Source: Sorghum bicolor
Lineage: Eukaryota > Streptophyta > Magnoliopsida > Poales > Poaceae
Length of the DNA: 64,000 nucleotides
Assembly: GCF_000003195.3 (NCBI RefSeq)
Contig: NC_012872.2
Coordinates: 4,278,001-4,342,000 of the forward strand
Reading direction: 5' to 3'
Part shown: in pieces, positions 43,646-54,017 of the stretch
How positions within the stretch are numbered: position 1 is the first letter of the stretch
Layout: each line of letters starts with the position of its first letter
Notes under the pieces: generated by a model
Told to the model about the DNA's origin: nothing
Database searches by the model: none
What the model saw: only the letters and a program-made list of their open reading frames with translations
Translations under genes and position numbers: made by a program

Positions 43646-45859
43646 GTGGTCCTTGCGGGCCTTGGCCGTCTCCTCTCCCAGTCCCACAGGCCCACGCCCA
43701 CCCACCCGTTCGCCCGCTTCCTCCTTGTCCCGTCGTCGCGTTCTCCCCCGGTCCCGTTTACTCGCGCAGGCCCGCGCCACCGCGGCGCCGTCCCCAACCA
43801 CCAGGCCACCACCACCGCTCTCCCCGGAGGTCCCCCGCCGCGCGGTGAACCCATCATCATCATCATCATCAATCACCCTGCGGTCATTCACTCGTGTATG
43901 CCGCTGGGGCCGCCCCGCGCCCTCGCCCACCGCTTGCTCGACGGAATTCCGCGCCGGAGCCCGGCCGCGGCGCCCGAGGATGCGGTCGCCGGGTACGCGC
44001 GCATGCTGGCGCGCGGGGGTAGGCCAGACGCCTACACGTTCCCGGCCCTGCTCAAGGCGGTGGCGCGCGCGGCGGGCGGCTCCGGCTCCGCTGCGCCGGC
44101 GCGCGCCGTCCACGCGCACGTGGTCAGGCTCGGGATGGGCCGCAACGCGCACGTGGCGAGCTCGCTGGTCGCCGCGTACACGGCCGGGGGCGACGGCGCG
44201 GCTGCGCGCGCGCTGGTGGGCGAGTGCGACACGCCCGTCGCGTGGAACGCGCTGATCTCGGGCCACAACAGGGGCGGGCGGTTCGGGGAGTCGTGCGGCT
44301 CGTTCGTGGACATGGCCAGAGCCGGCGCCGCGCCCACGCCGGTCACCTACGTCTCGGTGCTGTCTGCTTGCGGCAAGGGGACGAGAGACGTGCTGCTCGG
44401 GATGCAGGTGCACGGGCGTGTCGTGGGGAGCGGGGTGCTGCCGGACCTCAGGGTGGAGAACGCGCTGGTCGATATGTACGCGGAGTGTGCTGACATGGGC
44501 TCGGCTTGGAAGGTGTTCGACGGCATGCAGGTGAGGAGTGTGGTGTCCTGGACGTCTTTGCTTTCTGGGCTCGCGAGGTTAGGCCAGGTTGATGAAGCGA
44601 GAGACCTGTTTGATCGTATGCCTGAGAGAGATACGGTCTCGTGGACCGCGATGATTGATGGGTATGTGTGGGCTGCCCGGTTCAGGGAGGCATTGGAGAT
44701 GTTCCGTGAGATGCAGTATAGCAATGTGAGTGCGGATGAGTTCACCATGGTGAGCGTGATCACAGCCTGCGCGCAGCTAGGTGCTCTGGAGATGGGAGAA
44801 TGGGTGAGGGTTTACATGAGCAGGCAAGGGATTAAGATGGATGCTTTCGTCGGTAATGCGCTCATAGACATGTATTCCAAGTGCGGAAGCATTGAGCGTG
44901 CGTTGGATGTTTTTAAAGGCATGCACCACAGAGATAAGTTTACTTGGACAGCTATCATACTTGGTCTCGCGGTGAATGGTTATGAGGAAGAGGCTATTGA
45001 AATGTTCCACAGAATGATCAGGGTTTCAGAAACTCCAGATGAGGTGACATTCATTGGTGTTCTCACAGCCTGCACCCATGCTGGCTTGGTTGACAAAGGA
45101 CGGGAGTTCTTTCTCAGCATGATAGAGGCCTATAATATTGCCCCAAATGTGGTGCATTATGGATGCATAATTGATCTCCTTGGCAGAGCTGGGAAAATTA
45201 CAGAAGCTTTGGATACAATAGATCAAATGCCAATGACACCCAACTCCACTATTTGGGGGACCCTGCTGGCAGCTTGTAGAGTTCATGGCAATTCAGAGAT
45301 AGGTGAATTGGTAGCAGAGCGCCTCCTTGAGCTGGATCCAGAGAACAGCATGGTGTACATCCTTCTGTCAAACATTTATGCAAAGTGTAACAGATGGGAA
45401 GATGTTCGGCGGCTTAGGCATGCAATAATGGAGAAAGGAATAAAGAAAGAACCTGGTTGCAGTCTGATCGAAATGGACGGTATTATTCATGAATTTGTAG
45501 CCGGTGATCAGTCTCATCCTATGAGCAAAGAAATCTACTCTAAGTTGGAGAGCATAATCAGTGATTTAAATAACGTTGGGTATTTTCCTGATGTAACTGA
45601 GGTCTTTGTTGAAGTTGCAGAAAAAGAAAAGAAGAAGGTTCTTTACTGGCACAGCGAGAAGCTGGCAATTGCTTTTGCATTACTCAGTTCAAAACCTAAT
45701 ACTGTGATAAGAATAGTGAAGAACTTGAGGATGTGTTTGGACTGCCATAACGCAATTAAATTGATTTCAAGGTTGTATGGAAGGGAGGTTGTTGTGAGGG
45801 ACAGAACACGCTTCCATCATTTTAGACATGGATTCTGTTCTTGTAAAGACTATTGGTAA
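43646..45859 (+). CDS. PLS-class PPR protein with E and DYW domains (organelle RNA-editing factor), 737 aa
   Basis: Intronless, as is usual for this family. Tandem PPR units of the P-L-S type run through most of the protein (for example VVSWTSLLSGLARLGQVDEA, DTVSWTAMIDGYVWAARFRE, DAFVGNALIDMYSKCGSIER). The E region starts near ACRVHGNSEIGELVAERLLE. The C-terminus is a full DYW domain with the cytidine-deaminase-like zinc ligands HSEKLAIAFALL and CLDCHNAIK, then HHFRHGFCSCKDYW ending exactly at DYW. Such proteins bind plastid or mitochondrial transcripts and convert C to U. The ATG at 43646 gives an Arg/Ser/Pro-rich, acid-free leader that could be a transit peptide. A second ATG at 43898 (653-aa product) would omit it, together with an ATC-repeat-encoded Ile run. 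I favour the first but am unsure. The target site is unknown. Confidence 0.92.
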   Translation: MVLAGLGRLLSQSHRPTPTHPFARFLLVPSSRSPPVPFTRAGPRHRGAVPNHQATTTALPGGPPPRGEPIIIIIINHPAVIHSCMPLGPPRALAHRLLDGIPRRSPAAAPEDAVAGYARMLARGGRPDAYTFPALLKAVARAAGGSGSAAPARAVHAHVVRLGMGRNAHVASSLVAAYTAGGDGAAARALVGECDTPVAWNALISGHNRGGRFGESCGSFVDMARAGAAPTPVTYVSVLSACGKGTRDVLLGMQVHGRVVGSGVLPDLRVENALVDMYAECADMGSAWKVFDGMQVRSVVSWTSLLSGLARLGQVDEARDLFDRMPERDTVSWTAMIDGYVWAARFREALEMFREMQYSNVSADEFTMVSVITACAQLGALEMGEWVRVYMSRQGIKMDAFVGNALIDMYSKCGSIERALDVFKGMHHRDKFTWTAIILGLAVNGYEEEAIEMFHRMIRVSETPDEVTFIGVLTACTHAGLVDKGREFFLSMIEAYNIAPNVVHYGCIIDLLGRAGKITEALDTIDQMPMTPNSTIWGTLLAACRVHGNSEIGELVAERLLELDPENSMVYILLSNIYAKCNRWEDVRRLRHAIMEKGIKKEPGCSLIEMDGIIHEFVAGDQSHPMSKEIYSKLESIISDLNNVGYFPDVTEVFVEVAEKEKKKVLYWHSEKLAIAFALLSSKPNTVIRIVKNLRMCLDCHNAIKLISRLYGREVVVRDRTRFHHFRHGFCSCKDYW

Positions 45860-46903
45860 CTTCTTATGCATCAGCCACACAAGACAGCTGAATATCTGTA
45901 GCCTCAGCTTTGAGCTTTGAGTGATCACCTGATGGCAAGCATGAGTTCTCGCTACAAATGTAGTTTTGAGCACTGACTGCAGTTCACGAAGTGAATAGAA
46001 GCATGATAGTATTGTTGATCCAGTGAACCCTATGTTCTGTTTGAGCTAATCTTCTCGCACATTGATGTAAACCTTGACATTGCTGATGGTTCAGCATGCA
46101 CAGCATTTATTCAGAGAAAGGTATTTTATTACATATCCTGCTACATGTCATAAGAAATATGTTCTATCTTTGTTTGTTAGAGTATTCTTTTGAGGAGATT
46201 CTGATTCAAATTCTTGGATATTGAAATGTCCTATAGTGGTGGAGTTAATTAAATGCCATTAATATCTAACTTTTGGATTTGGCTTCGCAGAGTTTTCTGT
46301 TGGAGAAATACTTGCTGTACAATTGTTTCTCTGGTGTGAAACATTTTTTTTTTTGGCAAAGCTTTATTTGGTTGATTGATCATGTCTTGAGGAGTTCTAC
46401 AGTCTGGGCCTTCATAAAACAAGGTATATTAAACGTTGATCTTCATTGCACAGAGTATTTTTGAGTTCATGCTTCATTCACACTTTTTCTATAAATCTTG
46501 ATAAACTATAAGAGTTAAGAGATAGTCAGTCTTTATTTATGTATTTTAGTGACATGAGGAATTGCCTAACTAAATGTGCCCACCAGCCCCTGCCCCTGCC
46601 CCTGCCCCCTCTCGCCCCAGCCCATAGACGATGTTTTCTGCTCCTCCCATGGAAGGTGGAGGAGGCGGCCAGCCATTGTGCCCATGCCTGCAGGGGTGGG
46701 TCATCAACATGGGTTAGCATCTGTAAAAGAGGAAGCTAAGCAACACGTTGGAACTGATTGTGCGGTAACTTAGAGTCTGCCTGATTCAGGTTACAGGTTA
46801 ATTTCAAGATAACTCTTATGGAGTAGTGATTAAGCTTTAGTACTGTCATGCATTATAGTTTTCGTCCAGGAGAGGGGGGAGCTTAATCCCTTCTCTGTAT
46901 TAG
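45860..46903. other. PPR 3' region between two convergent genes
   Basis: Probably the spliced 3'UTR of the PPR gene: TTCGCAG/AG, ACAAG/GTATAT and TGCACAG/AG look like splice borders. A CCTGCC-rich patch lies at 46585-46620. From 45884 on, all of this is repeated at 52654-53990. Confidence 0.45.
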
Positions 46904-48928
46904 CTAGATGCCTTTGCCCAGGTTTCCCATTTCATGTATCAATAGATTTATACTATTATACGAAGAACCTCCCTCTTCCAAAGCCTTCCTTGCCTTAGCA
47001 CCAAATTCTTTTGCTCTCATCCTCATCTCCTCTGCAGCCTCCCCCTCATCCATCAACTTGGACACAGCTGTCTCCACAGCATCCATTGACACTGTAGCCT
47101 CCTTTTGTTCATGCCCCCATTGTGTCACTGCTTTCACTCCAACCTCCACCCCAGTTTTCAGCACATCCACCACCAACCTTTCGTTCACAAACTGCTCTGC
47201 AAAGTGTGGCCATGTGATCAAGGGCACGCCTGCACAGATGCCCTCTAATGTTGAGTTCCACCCACAGTGTGTCATGAAACCTCCAATAGATTTGTGCCAC
47301 AGGATCATTACCTGTGGCGCCCAGCCCCTTATGATCAAGCCTCTGTCCTTTACTCGTTCTTCGAACCCATCCGCGAGCCATTCCTCAACTTCTGGAAACT
47401 TATCTCCTGCTTTGATCACCCAGATGAACGGCTTGTTGGAAGATTCCAGACCTAGTCCCAGCTCAACAAGCTGCTGAGGTGCAGTACAGGCCATACTGCC
47501 GAAGCTTACAAAGATCACCGAGCCTGAATTCTTGGAATCAAGCCATTGCAAGCAATGTGCCTCATCCATTGAGGCCTTGTTTCCTCTTGCAGCCAAAGTG
47601 TTGCTGTCCTGATTGCACAGACACATTGGTCCCACTGTCCAAACCTTTTTCCCTGTAGTCTGCTCAAAGGACTCAATGTACAAAGCCTCCAGCTCTTGGA
47701 AGCTGTTTATGACAACACCAGTGGATCTCATCTCCTCCTCATACATGTTCTTACGGATTTGATCTATACCAGGAACAGATAGACTTCCAGGGCATTTTGC
47801 CTTTGTCAACTCAAGCAGCGTAGGGAATCCTGGGAAACTAATGAGCTCATTCTCATCTTCAACATGTTCCAGTAAGTTGTCGCGGACAATGATGTACCTG
47901 CAAAACATAATTATATTGTATTTAATCACATTATGCTGCAAACTTGTTTCCTGTTACTGCCAGTTCTTAGTCAGCATGTTATTGTTGAATTTCTGTCATT
48001 ATTGGTTGGAGTGTAAACTAAAAACTAAAATATTGTTGCTGATTAATTAGTAGTACTCTGATTATTTTTTCTTTTCATTACACTCATAAAAAACATTTCT
48101 TAGTAGTGCTCAGATGAATGCTTTCCTTTATTTTTCACGTACGTAATTGCCTTTGGCCATGTTTATTTCCACTTATAATCAGATTTTCAGTGCAAAAAAG
48201 CGAGAGTCCCACCAAACGCTTTGGTTATTTCTGCTTATATTCTACTTCTGCTTCAGAACTTTGAAGTAGCTAAATCGAGAATAAAAAAAAAATATCCCCA
48301 TTGTATGACGGTTATAAGCAGAAATAAATATGGCCTTTCTTTTCTGAAGGAACATATGCTACTTTTTCCTCCAGTTTTTGGACCAATTACATTTTTAGTG
48401 ATAAAATATGCTTTATATTGACACGAAATACCTGGCAAGGTACGCGAAGCCGCAGAAGCCATTAAACGTCAGTCTTGGGATACCAAACTCCCTTGCGATG
48501 TCACCTGTCCACCAGTGCATCATGTCTGATATGATGCAGCTTGGAGATTGGCGTTGCTGGCTGAGGTATGCAACGAGTGGCTCCCGAAGCGCTGCGCAGG
48601 CATCCAAGAAGTTCTTGAACAGATCTCTGGATTTGAGCATGTCGGCGTTCTCGCATCCTTCAGGCAGGCCAAACTCAACGGCGGGGAAGTGGAGCTTGAC
48701 GAACTGGATCGCGAGGCCTGCTGCCGCCACGTGATCGATGAACCCTGTGATCCTGGAGGCGTTCAGTGGTGTGGTGATGAAGCTGACCTGCGCGCCATGC
48801 TTGGCTAGCAGGTATGCCATGTCAGTCATGGGGATGGTGTGGCCCTGTGCCATCATTGGAACAAGCACAAAGTGTGTCCTCTCAGAGGCGTTCAGGTTAT
48901 GGGCGAGTGCTTGGGTGGCAGAGGCCAT
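46904..48928 (-). CDS. Family-1 UDP-glycosyltransferase, UGT73-like, 496 aa (intact copy)
   Basis: Two exons on the minus strand: 48928-48432 and 47897-46904 (1491 nt), joined across a 534-nt intron inside an Arg codon (CCAG/GTATTT donor, TTTTGCAG/G acceptor). The N-terminal acceptor-binding half has the catalytic His30 in VPMMAQGHTIPM and its partner Asp135 in CIISDMMHWW. The C-terminal half has the 44-residue PSPG box (358-401) running from WAPQVMILWHKS through HCGWNSTLEG to FAEQ; a final Gln favours UDP-glucose. The opening and GHTIPMTDMAYLLAKHG resemble the UGT73 (group D) enzymes that glucosylate flavonoids, terpenoids and mycotoxins. The true acceptor cannot be predicted. Cytosolic, with no signal peptide. 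Start is the first ATG consistent with family length. Confidence 0.92.
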
Positions 48929-49133
48929 GGCTGTGGCTGGTGAAGTGGAGAAGCATACACTGGTTATTCTAGGAGAGGTGAGGTCGTATGCTGTTTGAAG
49001 CGATGTGGAGATAGCAGCTGAGGTATATATGTAGTGTCTGTTCCTTGTGCTATGAAAGCGATGTGGGCTGGTTTGGTGACGCATGTACATACGTCATGTT
49101 ATGTTGTCAAGGAGATAAGAGGCCGGCAGCTTA

Positions 49134-49372
49134 GGCCGTTTAGTTCGAAAAAATTTGCAAAATTTTTCAGATTCTCCACCACATTGAATCTTTAGACGTA
49201 TGCATGGAGTATTAAATATAGATAAAAATAAAAACTAATTACACAGTTTGGTCGAAATTGTGGAGATAAATCTTTTGAGTCTAGTTAATCTATGATTGGA
49301 CAATATTTGTTAAATACAAACGAAAATACTACAGTGTCGATTTTCTAAAAATTTTTGGAACTAAACAAGGCC
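49134..49372 (-). mobile_element. Tourist-like MITE (family 1), upstream of the intact UGT gene
   Basis: GGCCGTTTAGTTCG ... GGAACTAAACAAGGCC with TTA/TTA flanks, about 200 bp upstream of the UGT start, so it may lie in the promoter. Unit 2 has a LINE fragment in this neighbourhood instead. Confidence 0.85.
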
Positions 49373-50783
49373 TTAACAAATTGCAAATTGCCTCATCTTT
49401 CTGGTGATGCTGGCGTTGCCTGTATTATTGTCTGCATAAAGGAAGACTGAGTGCCAATTCTTCCCAGGCGGGCCTTTGGAAAACTGGATCCCTGGGCCCC
49501 TTCATTTTGGAAAGATGCACTTGGCAATCTTGCATGCGCACGCAGTACTTCCAGTCAAGAAATACCTGCTCTGACTCGTCAGCAGCCATATCACTGCCGT
49601 CTCAGGGTGATATACTTGCTGTTTCTCAAGAAGAAAAAAAGAACAATTAGTTTCAAATATATCTCGGTTTATTTATGCTGAATCTTACTTTTCCAATTTC
49701 CTGTCTCACAAGCTGAGGCTGCGATGTATGCTGTTTCAAAATTCCTCTTTGCTGTCTGGTCTGTTACTCTGTATCTTTTTTTTTTGTTACTCTCTTATAT
49801 GTTCACCTTCTCTTCTTTGATCACCATTTTTCATGTAGGTATATCACACGTATTATTTTAATGGACGGGGTAAAACCCTGCTTTTTAAGAAAGCAACAGC
49901 GTTTACAAAAGATCCACACACAGAACGCTTGGATTGCCAGCTTACAAGTACACGGCACAAAGCAAATCAGTAACAAAACAAAGGATAAAAACAGAGTACA
50001 ACAAGAAGTTTGCTTCCAGAAATCTTCCAGCCAGCTTTTCATCAGCCAAGACTTCTGTCCAAAATTTTCCTTTCGCCATCCTTCAACAACACCATCTCTG
50101 CAATAGATTGAGAATTTTATATATGATTAATCACACGTATTATTTTATATCATACAATCTTAAAAGGTATCATATATTAGCTATGCTGGGATCATTTTAA
50201 TGTTCTATTACGTCTTTGACGTCGATGGGTGGAAAGTGATTATGTTAGGCGTAGATCCAGTTTGGCAAGACTCTGGCTTCTTCTAAAAGGGCTTCTGCTT
50301 CTTTTGTGGAGTTAAAACTGTTTTAGAAAAACGGTTGGAAAAACGGCTCTAATGATAAATTTGTAATAATTTGATTCAGAATTATAAGGAGGAAAACCGG
50401 GATGAACAGTGTTTTACTCCACAATTTAAAAACAGTCCTATCTCTTTGAGACTCCTTATAAAAAAACATTTTTTAAAGTATGTTTGGTACAGCTCCATGG
50501 CAAGAGCCGCTGTGCCAAAAGGCCCTTATTCGACACAAAGATGAACAATTTGGAAACAGCCAAGCAGTAGAGGTTCGTAAGATAGTCGGACCAGATGCAA
50601 ACAAGGTACCCCCGTAACCTATTATTTTGCCCTTTTTTTTCCTTTTAAGAAAAGAGCTGTGTCGAATTCCTTGTCAATTTTGGTGGTCTTAGTGTAACAA
50701 TGTTGACCAATTTGGCTAGCAAACGAAGACAGTTGGCAAACCACTAAGTTTTGGGGTGTTTTCGAGTAGTGTTTTATACTGTA
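49373..50783. other. Non-coding part of duplication B, unit 1
   Basis: Matches 56780-58980 of unit 2 without three MITEs found there. No gene is seen. Confidence 0.6.
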
Positions 50784-51056
50784 TAGCACTCCTTTCAACC
50801 CAAAGTTTCATCCCAAAGTATAAGTCATTTCAAGAATCTTGGAGAGTCAAACTATCTTAAATTTAACCAAATTTATATGATAAAATAATAATATTTATAT
50901 CAACTAAAGTATCATTAGATTCTTTATTAATTATATTTTTATAGTATATTTATCTGATATCTTATATCGTCATATATTTTTATGATTTTGGTCAAACTTA
51001 AAATTCTTTGACTTTGCAAGATTTTTAGAATATCTTGTAATTTAGAACGGAGGAAG
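50784..51056. mobile_element. Stowaway-like MITE
   Basis: TA-flanked, left end CTCCTTTCAACCC (worn) and right end AACGGAGGAAG, with the family body AAGAATCTTGGAGAGTCAAA. The counterpart in unit 2 at about 58979-59219 shows it predates the duplication. Confidence 0.65.
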
Positions 51057-51144
51057 TATATGAGTTATTAAAGCGTACCAGTGGCCGCCAACGAGTCCGT
51101 GATTAGCTGTGAGCCTATTCGCGCGACAGAAAAGTCATGACTAA

Positions 51145-51496
51145 GAGCATCTCCAACCGTTTGGCAAAATTTGTTTCTCAAATTTTATTGTTTGCCAAAT
51201 TCGAAAATAATATGGGGAGAAAAAAAGATTTAATCTTCAACATATTGGCAAATTTTGTTTCCAAAAATCCAAAAACCCACTAACAAAATGAAGAGTTCCG
51301 CTAAGCGAACGAAGAGCCCCACTAAGCATGAGGAGAAAGACCGATGCCAAGCATAGAGCCCGCGCGCTAGACAGAGAGATATGTCAAGTTAGAAAAGATG
51401 GAAAATTAAAATGCCAAACTGTTGGAGATTGTTTTTCCTCGTTTTGCTAAAAAAATTATGAATGTGAAGTCATTTGCCAAACTCTTAGAGATGCTC
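51145..51496 (+). mobile_element. MITE (family 3, GAGCATCTCCAACCGTTTGG ends)
   Basis: GAGCATCTCCAACCGTTTGG ... AACTCTTAGAGATGCTC with TAA/TAA flanks. Complete copy in unit 1 only. Confidence 0.75.
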
Positions 51497-51499
51497 TAA

Positions 51500-51740
51500 G
51501 GCCTTGTTCAGTTGGTAAAATTTTTTGGTTTCGGGTATTGTAACATTTTTGTTTGTATTTGATAAATATTGTTCAATCATGAACTAACCAGACTTAAAAG
51601 ATTCGTCTCGCAAATTATAGGCAAACTGTGTAATTAGATTTTGTTTTCGTCTATATTTAATGCTTCGTATATATGCCATAAGATTTGATGTGACGGAAAA
51701 TTTTAAAAAAATTTAGTAATTTTGAGAACTAAACAAAGTC
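51500..51740 (+). mobile_element. Tourist-like MITE (family 1) sharing a target site with the preceding MITE
   Basis: GGCCTTGTTCAGTTGG ... GAACTAAACAAAGTC with TAA/TAA flanks. Its left TAA is also the right TAA of the element at 51145-51496. Confidence 0.8.
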
Positions 51741-52392
51741 TAAAAGTATTATTTATTGATTTATTATAAGACAAATACTGCTGAATGTGGCCGCTGAATG
51801 TGGGCTGGTAGATTCGGGCAGAGGCTGCGCCGACCGATTCGTCGGTCTGATGCATGTGGATGTTGATAGTTTTGACGGCACAGCCAGCACAGCCAGGCCG
51901 AAATGACACCATCGTGCTGGCAGTGGCAGGGTAGAGTGCCGTGGCCATCGCAAACATGCAGCTGCCCAACTGCCCAAGAAAAACTGCAGGCGTTTTTCAA
52001 AAGAAAAAAAAGGAAAGGAAAGAAAAGAAAAAAACGCAGGGAGATTCATTTGTTTCTTGGTGCTGACACTCTGTTGCACAGTGTGGAGATCTGGAGCCTC
52101 CTTTTTCCAATGATTAGCCCGTCCTTCAAAAAACAGGAAACTTTGAGGAATCAATTCATGTTTAAAACGAAATTTTCAGAGGACTTAAATCATGAAATAG
52201 GGTAGGATAAAAACTTGTTCGTTTGAGCTTATCTGCCGAATCTATTAGTCAATCTATCAGTTACTTATCTGCCGAATCTATTAGTCAATCTATCAATCAT
52301 TCAGTAGTGTTTCTCTCCTCCAATAAAAGTACTTTCAGTCATGGCCGGGCTCAACACGTGGTTACGAGGAGAATCTGTTCACGACTACTCAC

Positions 52393-52617
52393 TTTATCCT
52401 AAAATAAGTATCGTTTTCGTTTCTCAAGAAATAACTTTAACTAAATATATTATAAAAAATATCAATATTTTATAGTACATAATTAGTATCATTGGAAAGA
52501 TCTTTAAGTTTAGTTTTTTAACAAATTTATTTAAAGATACAAATATTGCATGTATTTTTTATAAATCGAGTCAAACTTATGGCACGAAAACCTAAAACGA
52601 CACTTTTTTTTTGAGAC
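52393..52617. mobile_element. Stowaway-like MITE remnant, unit 1 only
   Basis: AT-rich block beginning TATCCTAAAATAAGTATCGT and ending in AAAACGACAC plus a T-run. It interrupts a sequence that reads straight through in unit 2 (ACGACTACACGTACACGAG, 59317). The ends are worn. Confidence 0.45.
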
Positions 52618-53596
52618 ACAGTGAGTACACGAGATGCGCAGTTTGCCTTCTTACAGCTGAATATCTGTAGCCTAAGCTTTGAGCTCTGAGTGATCACCTG
52701 ATGGCAAGCATGAGTTCTCACTACAAATGTAGTTTTGAGCACTGACTGCAGTTCACGAAGTGAACAGAGGCATGATAGTATTGTTGATCCAGTGAACCCT
52801 ATGTTCTGTTTGAGCTAATCTTCTCGCACATTGATGTAAACCTTGACATTGCTGATGGTTCAGCATGCACAGCATTTATTCAGAGAAAGGTATTTTATTA
52901 CATATTGTGCTACATGTCATAAGAAATATGTTCTATCTTTGTTTGTTAGAGTATTCTTTTGAGAAGATTCTGATTCTGATTCTTGGATGTTGAAATGTCC
53001 TATAGTGGTGGAGTTAATTAAATGCCATTAATATCAAACTTTTGGATTTGGCTTTGCAGAGTTTTCTGTTGGAGAAATACTTGCTGTACAATTGTTTCTC
53101 TGGTGTGAAACATTTTTTTTTGGCAAAGCTTTATTTGGTTGATTGATCATGTCTTGAAGAGTTCTACAGTCTGGGCCTTCATAAAACAAGGTATATTTTA
53201 CTTCTCAGATTTGTGGCTCTCATATGTTTGATCCTGTCTACCTGGTTTCTATTTGAGACTGTAATGAACCTGAAACGTTGATCTTCTTTGCACAGAGTAT
53301 ATTTGAGTTCATGCTTCATTCACACTTTTTCTATAAATCTTGAAAAACTATAAGAGCTAGGAGATAGTCAATCTTTATTTATGTATTTTAGTGACATGAG
53401 GAATTGCCTAACTGAATGTGCCCACCTGCCCCTGCCCCTGCCCATAGACGACGTTTGCTGCTCCTCCCATGGAAGGTGGAGGAGGCGGCCAGCCATTGTG
53501 CCCATGCCTGCAGGGGTGGGTCATCAACATGGGGTTAGCATCTGTAAAAGAGGAAGCTAAGCAACACGTTGGAACTGATTGTGAGGTAACTTAGAG

Positions 53597-53889
53597 TAGA
53601 TCTTCTTATAAAACATGTTGTTAGCGGTTGAGACCTTTCCCTCTCCGTCTCAAATGATCAACATAGTGGATTGAAAGTAGAGAACAATAGACACAAGATA
53701 GGAAAATTATTCTTTATTCCTCTGAATATTGATGATTACAACATAGAGTTCCCACGCATATATAGTCCTACCTAGGTCTAAGAATTTTGGTAAGAGCGCA
53801 CATACAAACAAACTAGGATTATGATTCCTCCTTCTCCTTTTCTTCTAGGATTAAGTCCGTATGTTTTACAACAGATCTTATCTCTTGAT
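53597..53889. mobile_element. 293-bp unidentified insertion private to unit 2
   Basis: Unit 1 reads TTAGAGTCTGCC at 46770. Unit 2 has 293 extra bases between AGT (53594-53596) and a second AGT (53890-53892). The two ends share an inverted GATCT...TAAAACAT word. It also holds TATATAG and polyA-like words. A 3-bp duplication would fit a Tourist-like element, but the family is not recognised. Confidence 0.6.
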
Positions 53890-54017
53890 AGTCTGCCTGA
53901 TTCAGGTTACAGGTTAATTTCAAGATAACTCTTATGGAGTAGTGATTAAGCTTTAGTACTGTCATGCATTATAGTTTTCGTCCAGGAGAGGGGGGAGCCT
54001 AATCCCTTCTCTAATAG

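Larger units (their letters stand above)
45884..52650 (+). repeat. Tandem duplication B, unit 1 (contains the intact UGT gene)
   Basis: Head-to-tail partner of 52654-59350. It starts at ACAGCTGAATATCTGTAGCC, just after the PPR stop codon, and ends at GAGATGCGCAGTTTGCC, where unit 2 begins. It contains DNA absent from unit 2: MITEs at 51145-51740, about 600 bp after them, and a Stowaway-like insertion at 52393-52617. Confidence 0.88.

Noticed and set aside
43496..44413. 305-codon minus-strand ORF
   Set aside because: Shadow of the GC-rich 5' part of the PPR gene.
46908..47477. 189-codon plus-strand ORF, repeated at 54022-54591
   Set aside because: Antisense to UGT exon 2. Its conservation is explained by the coding strand.
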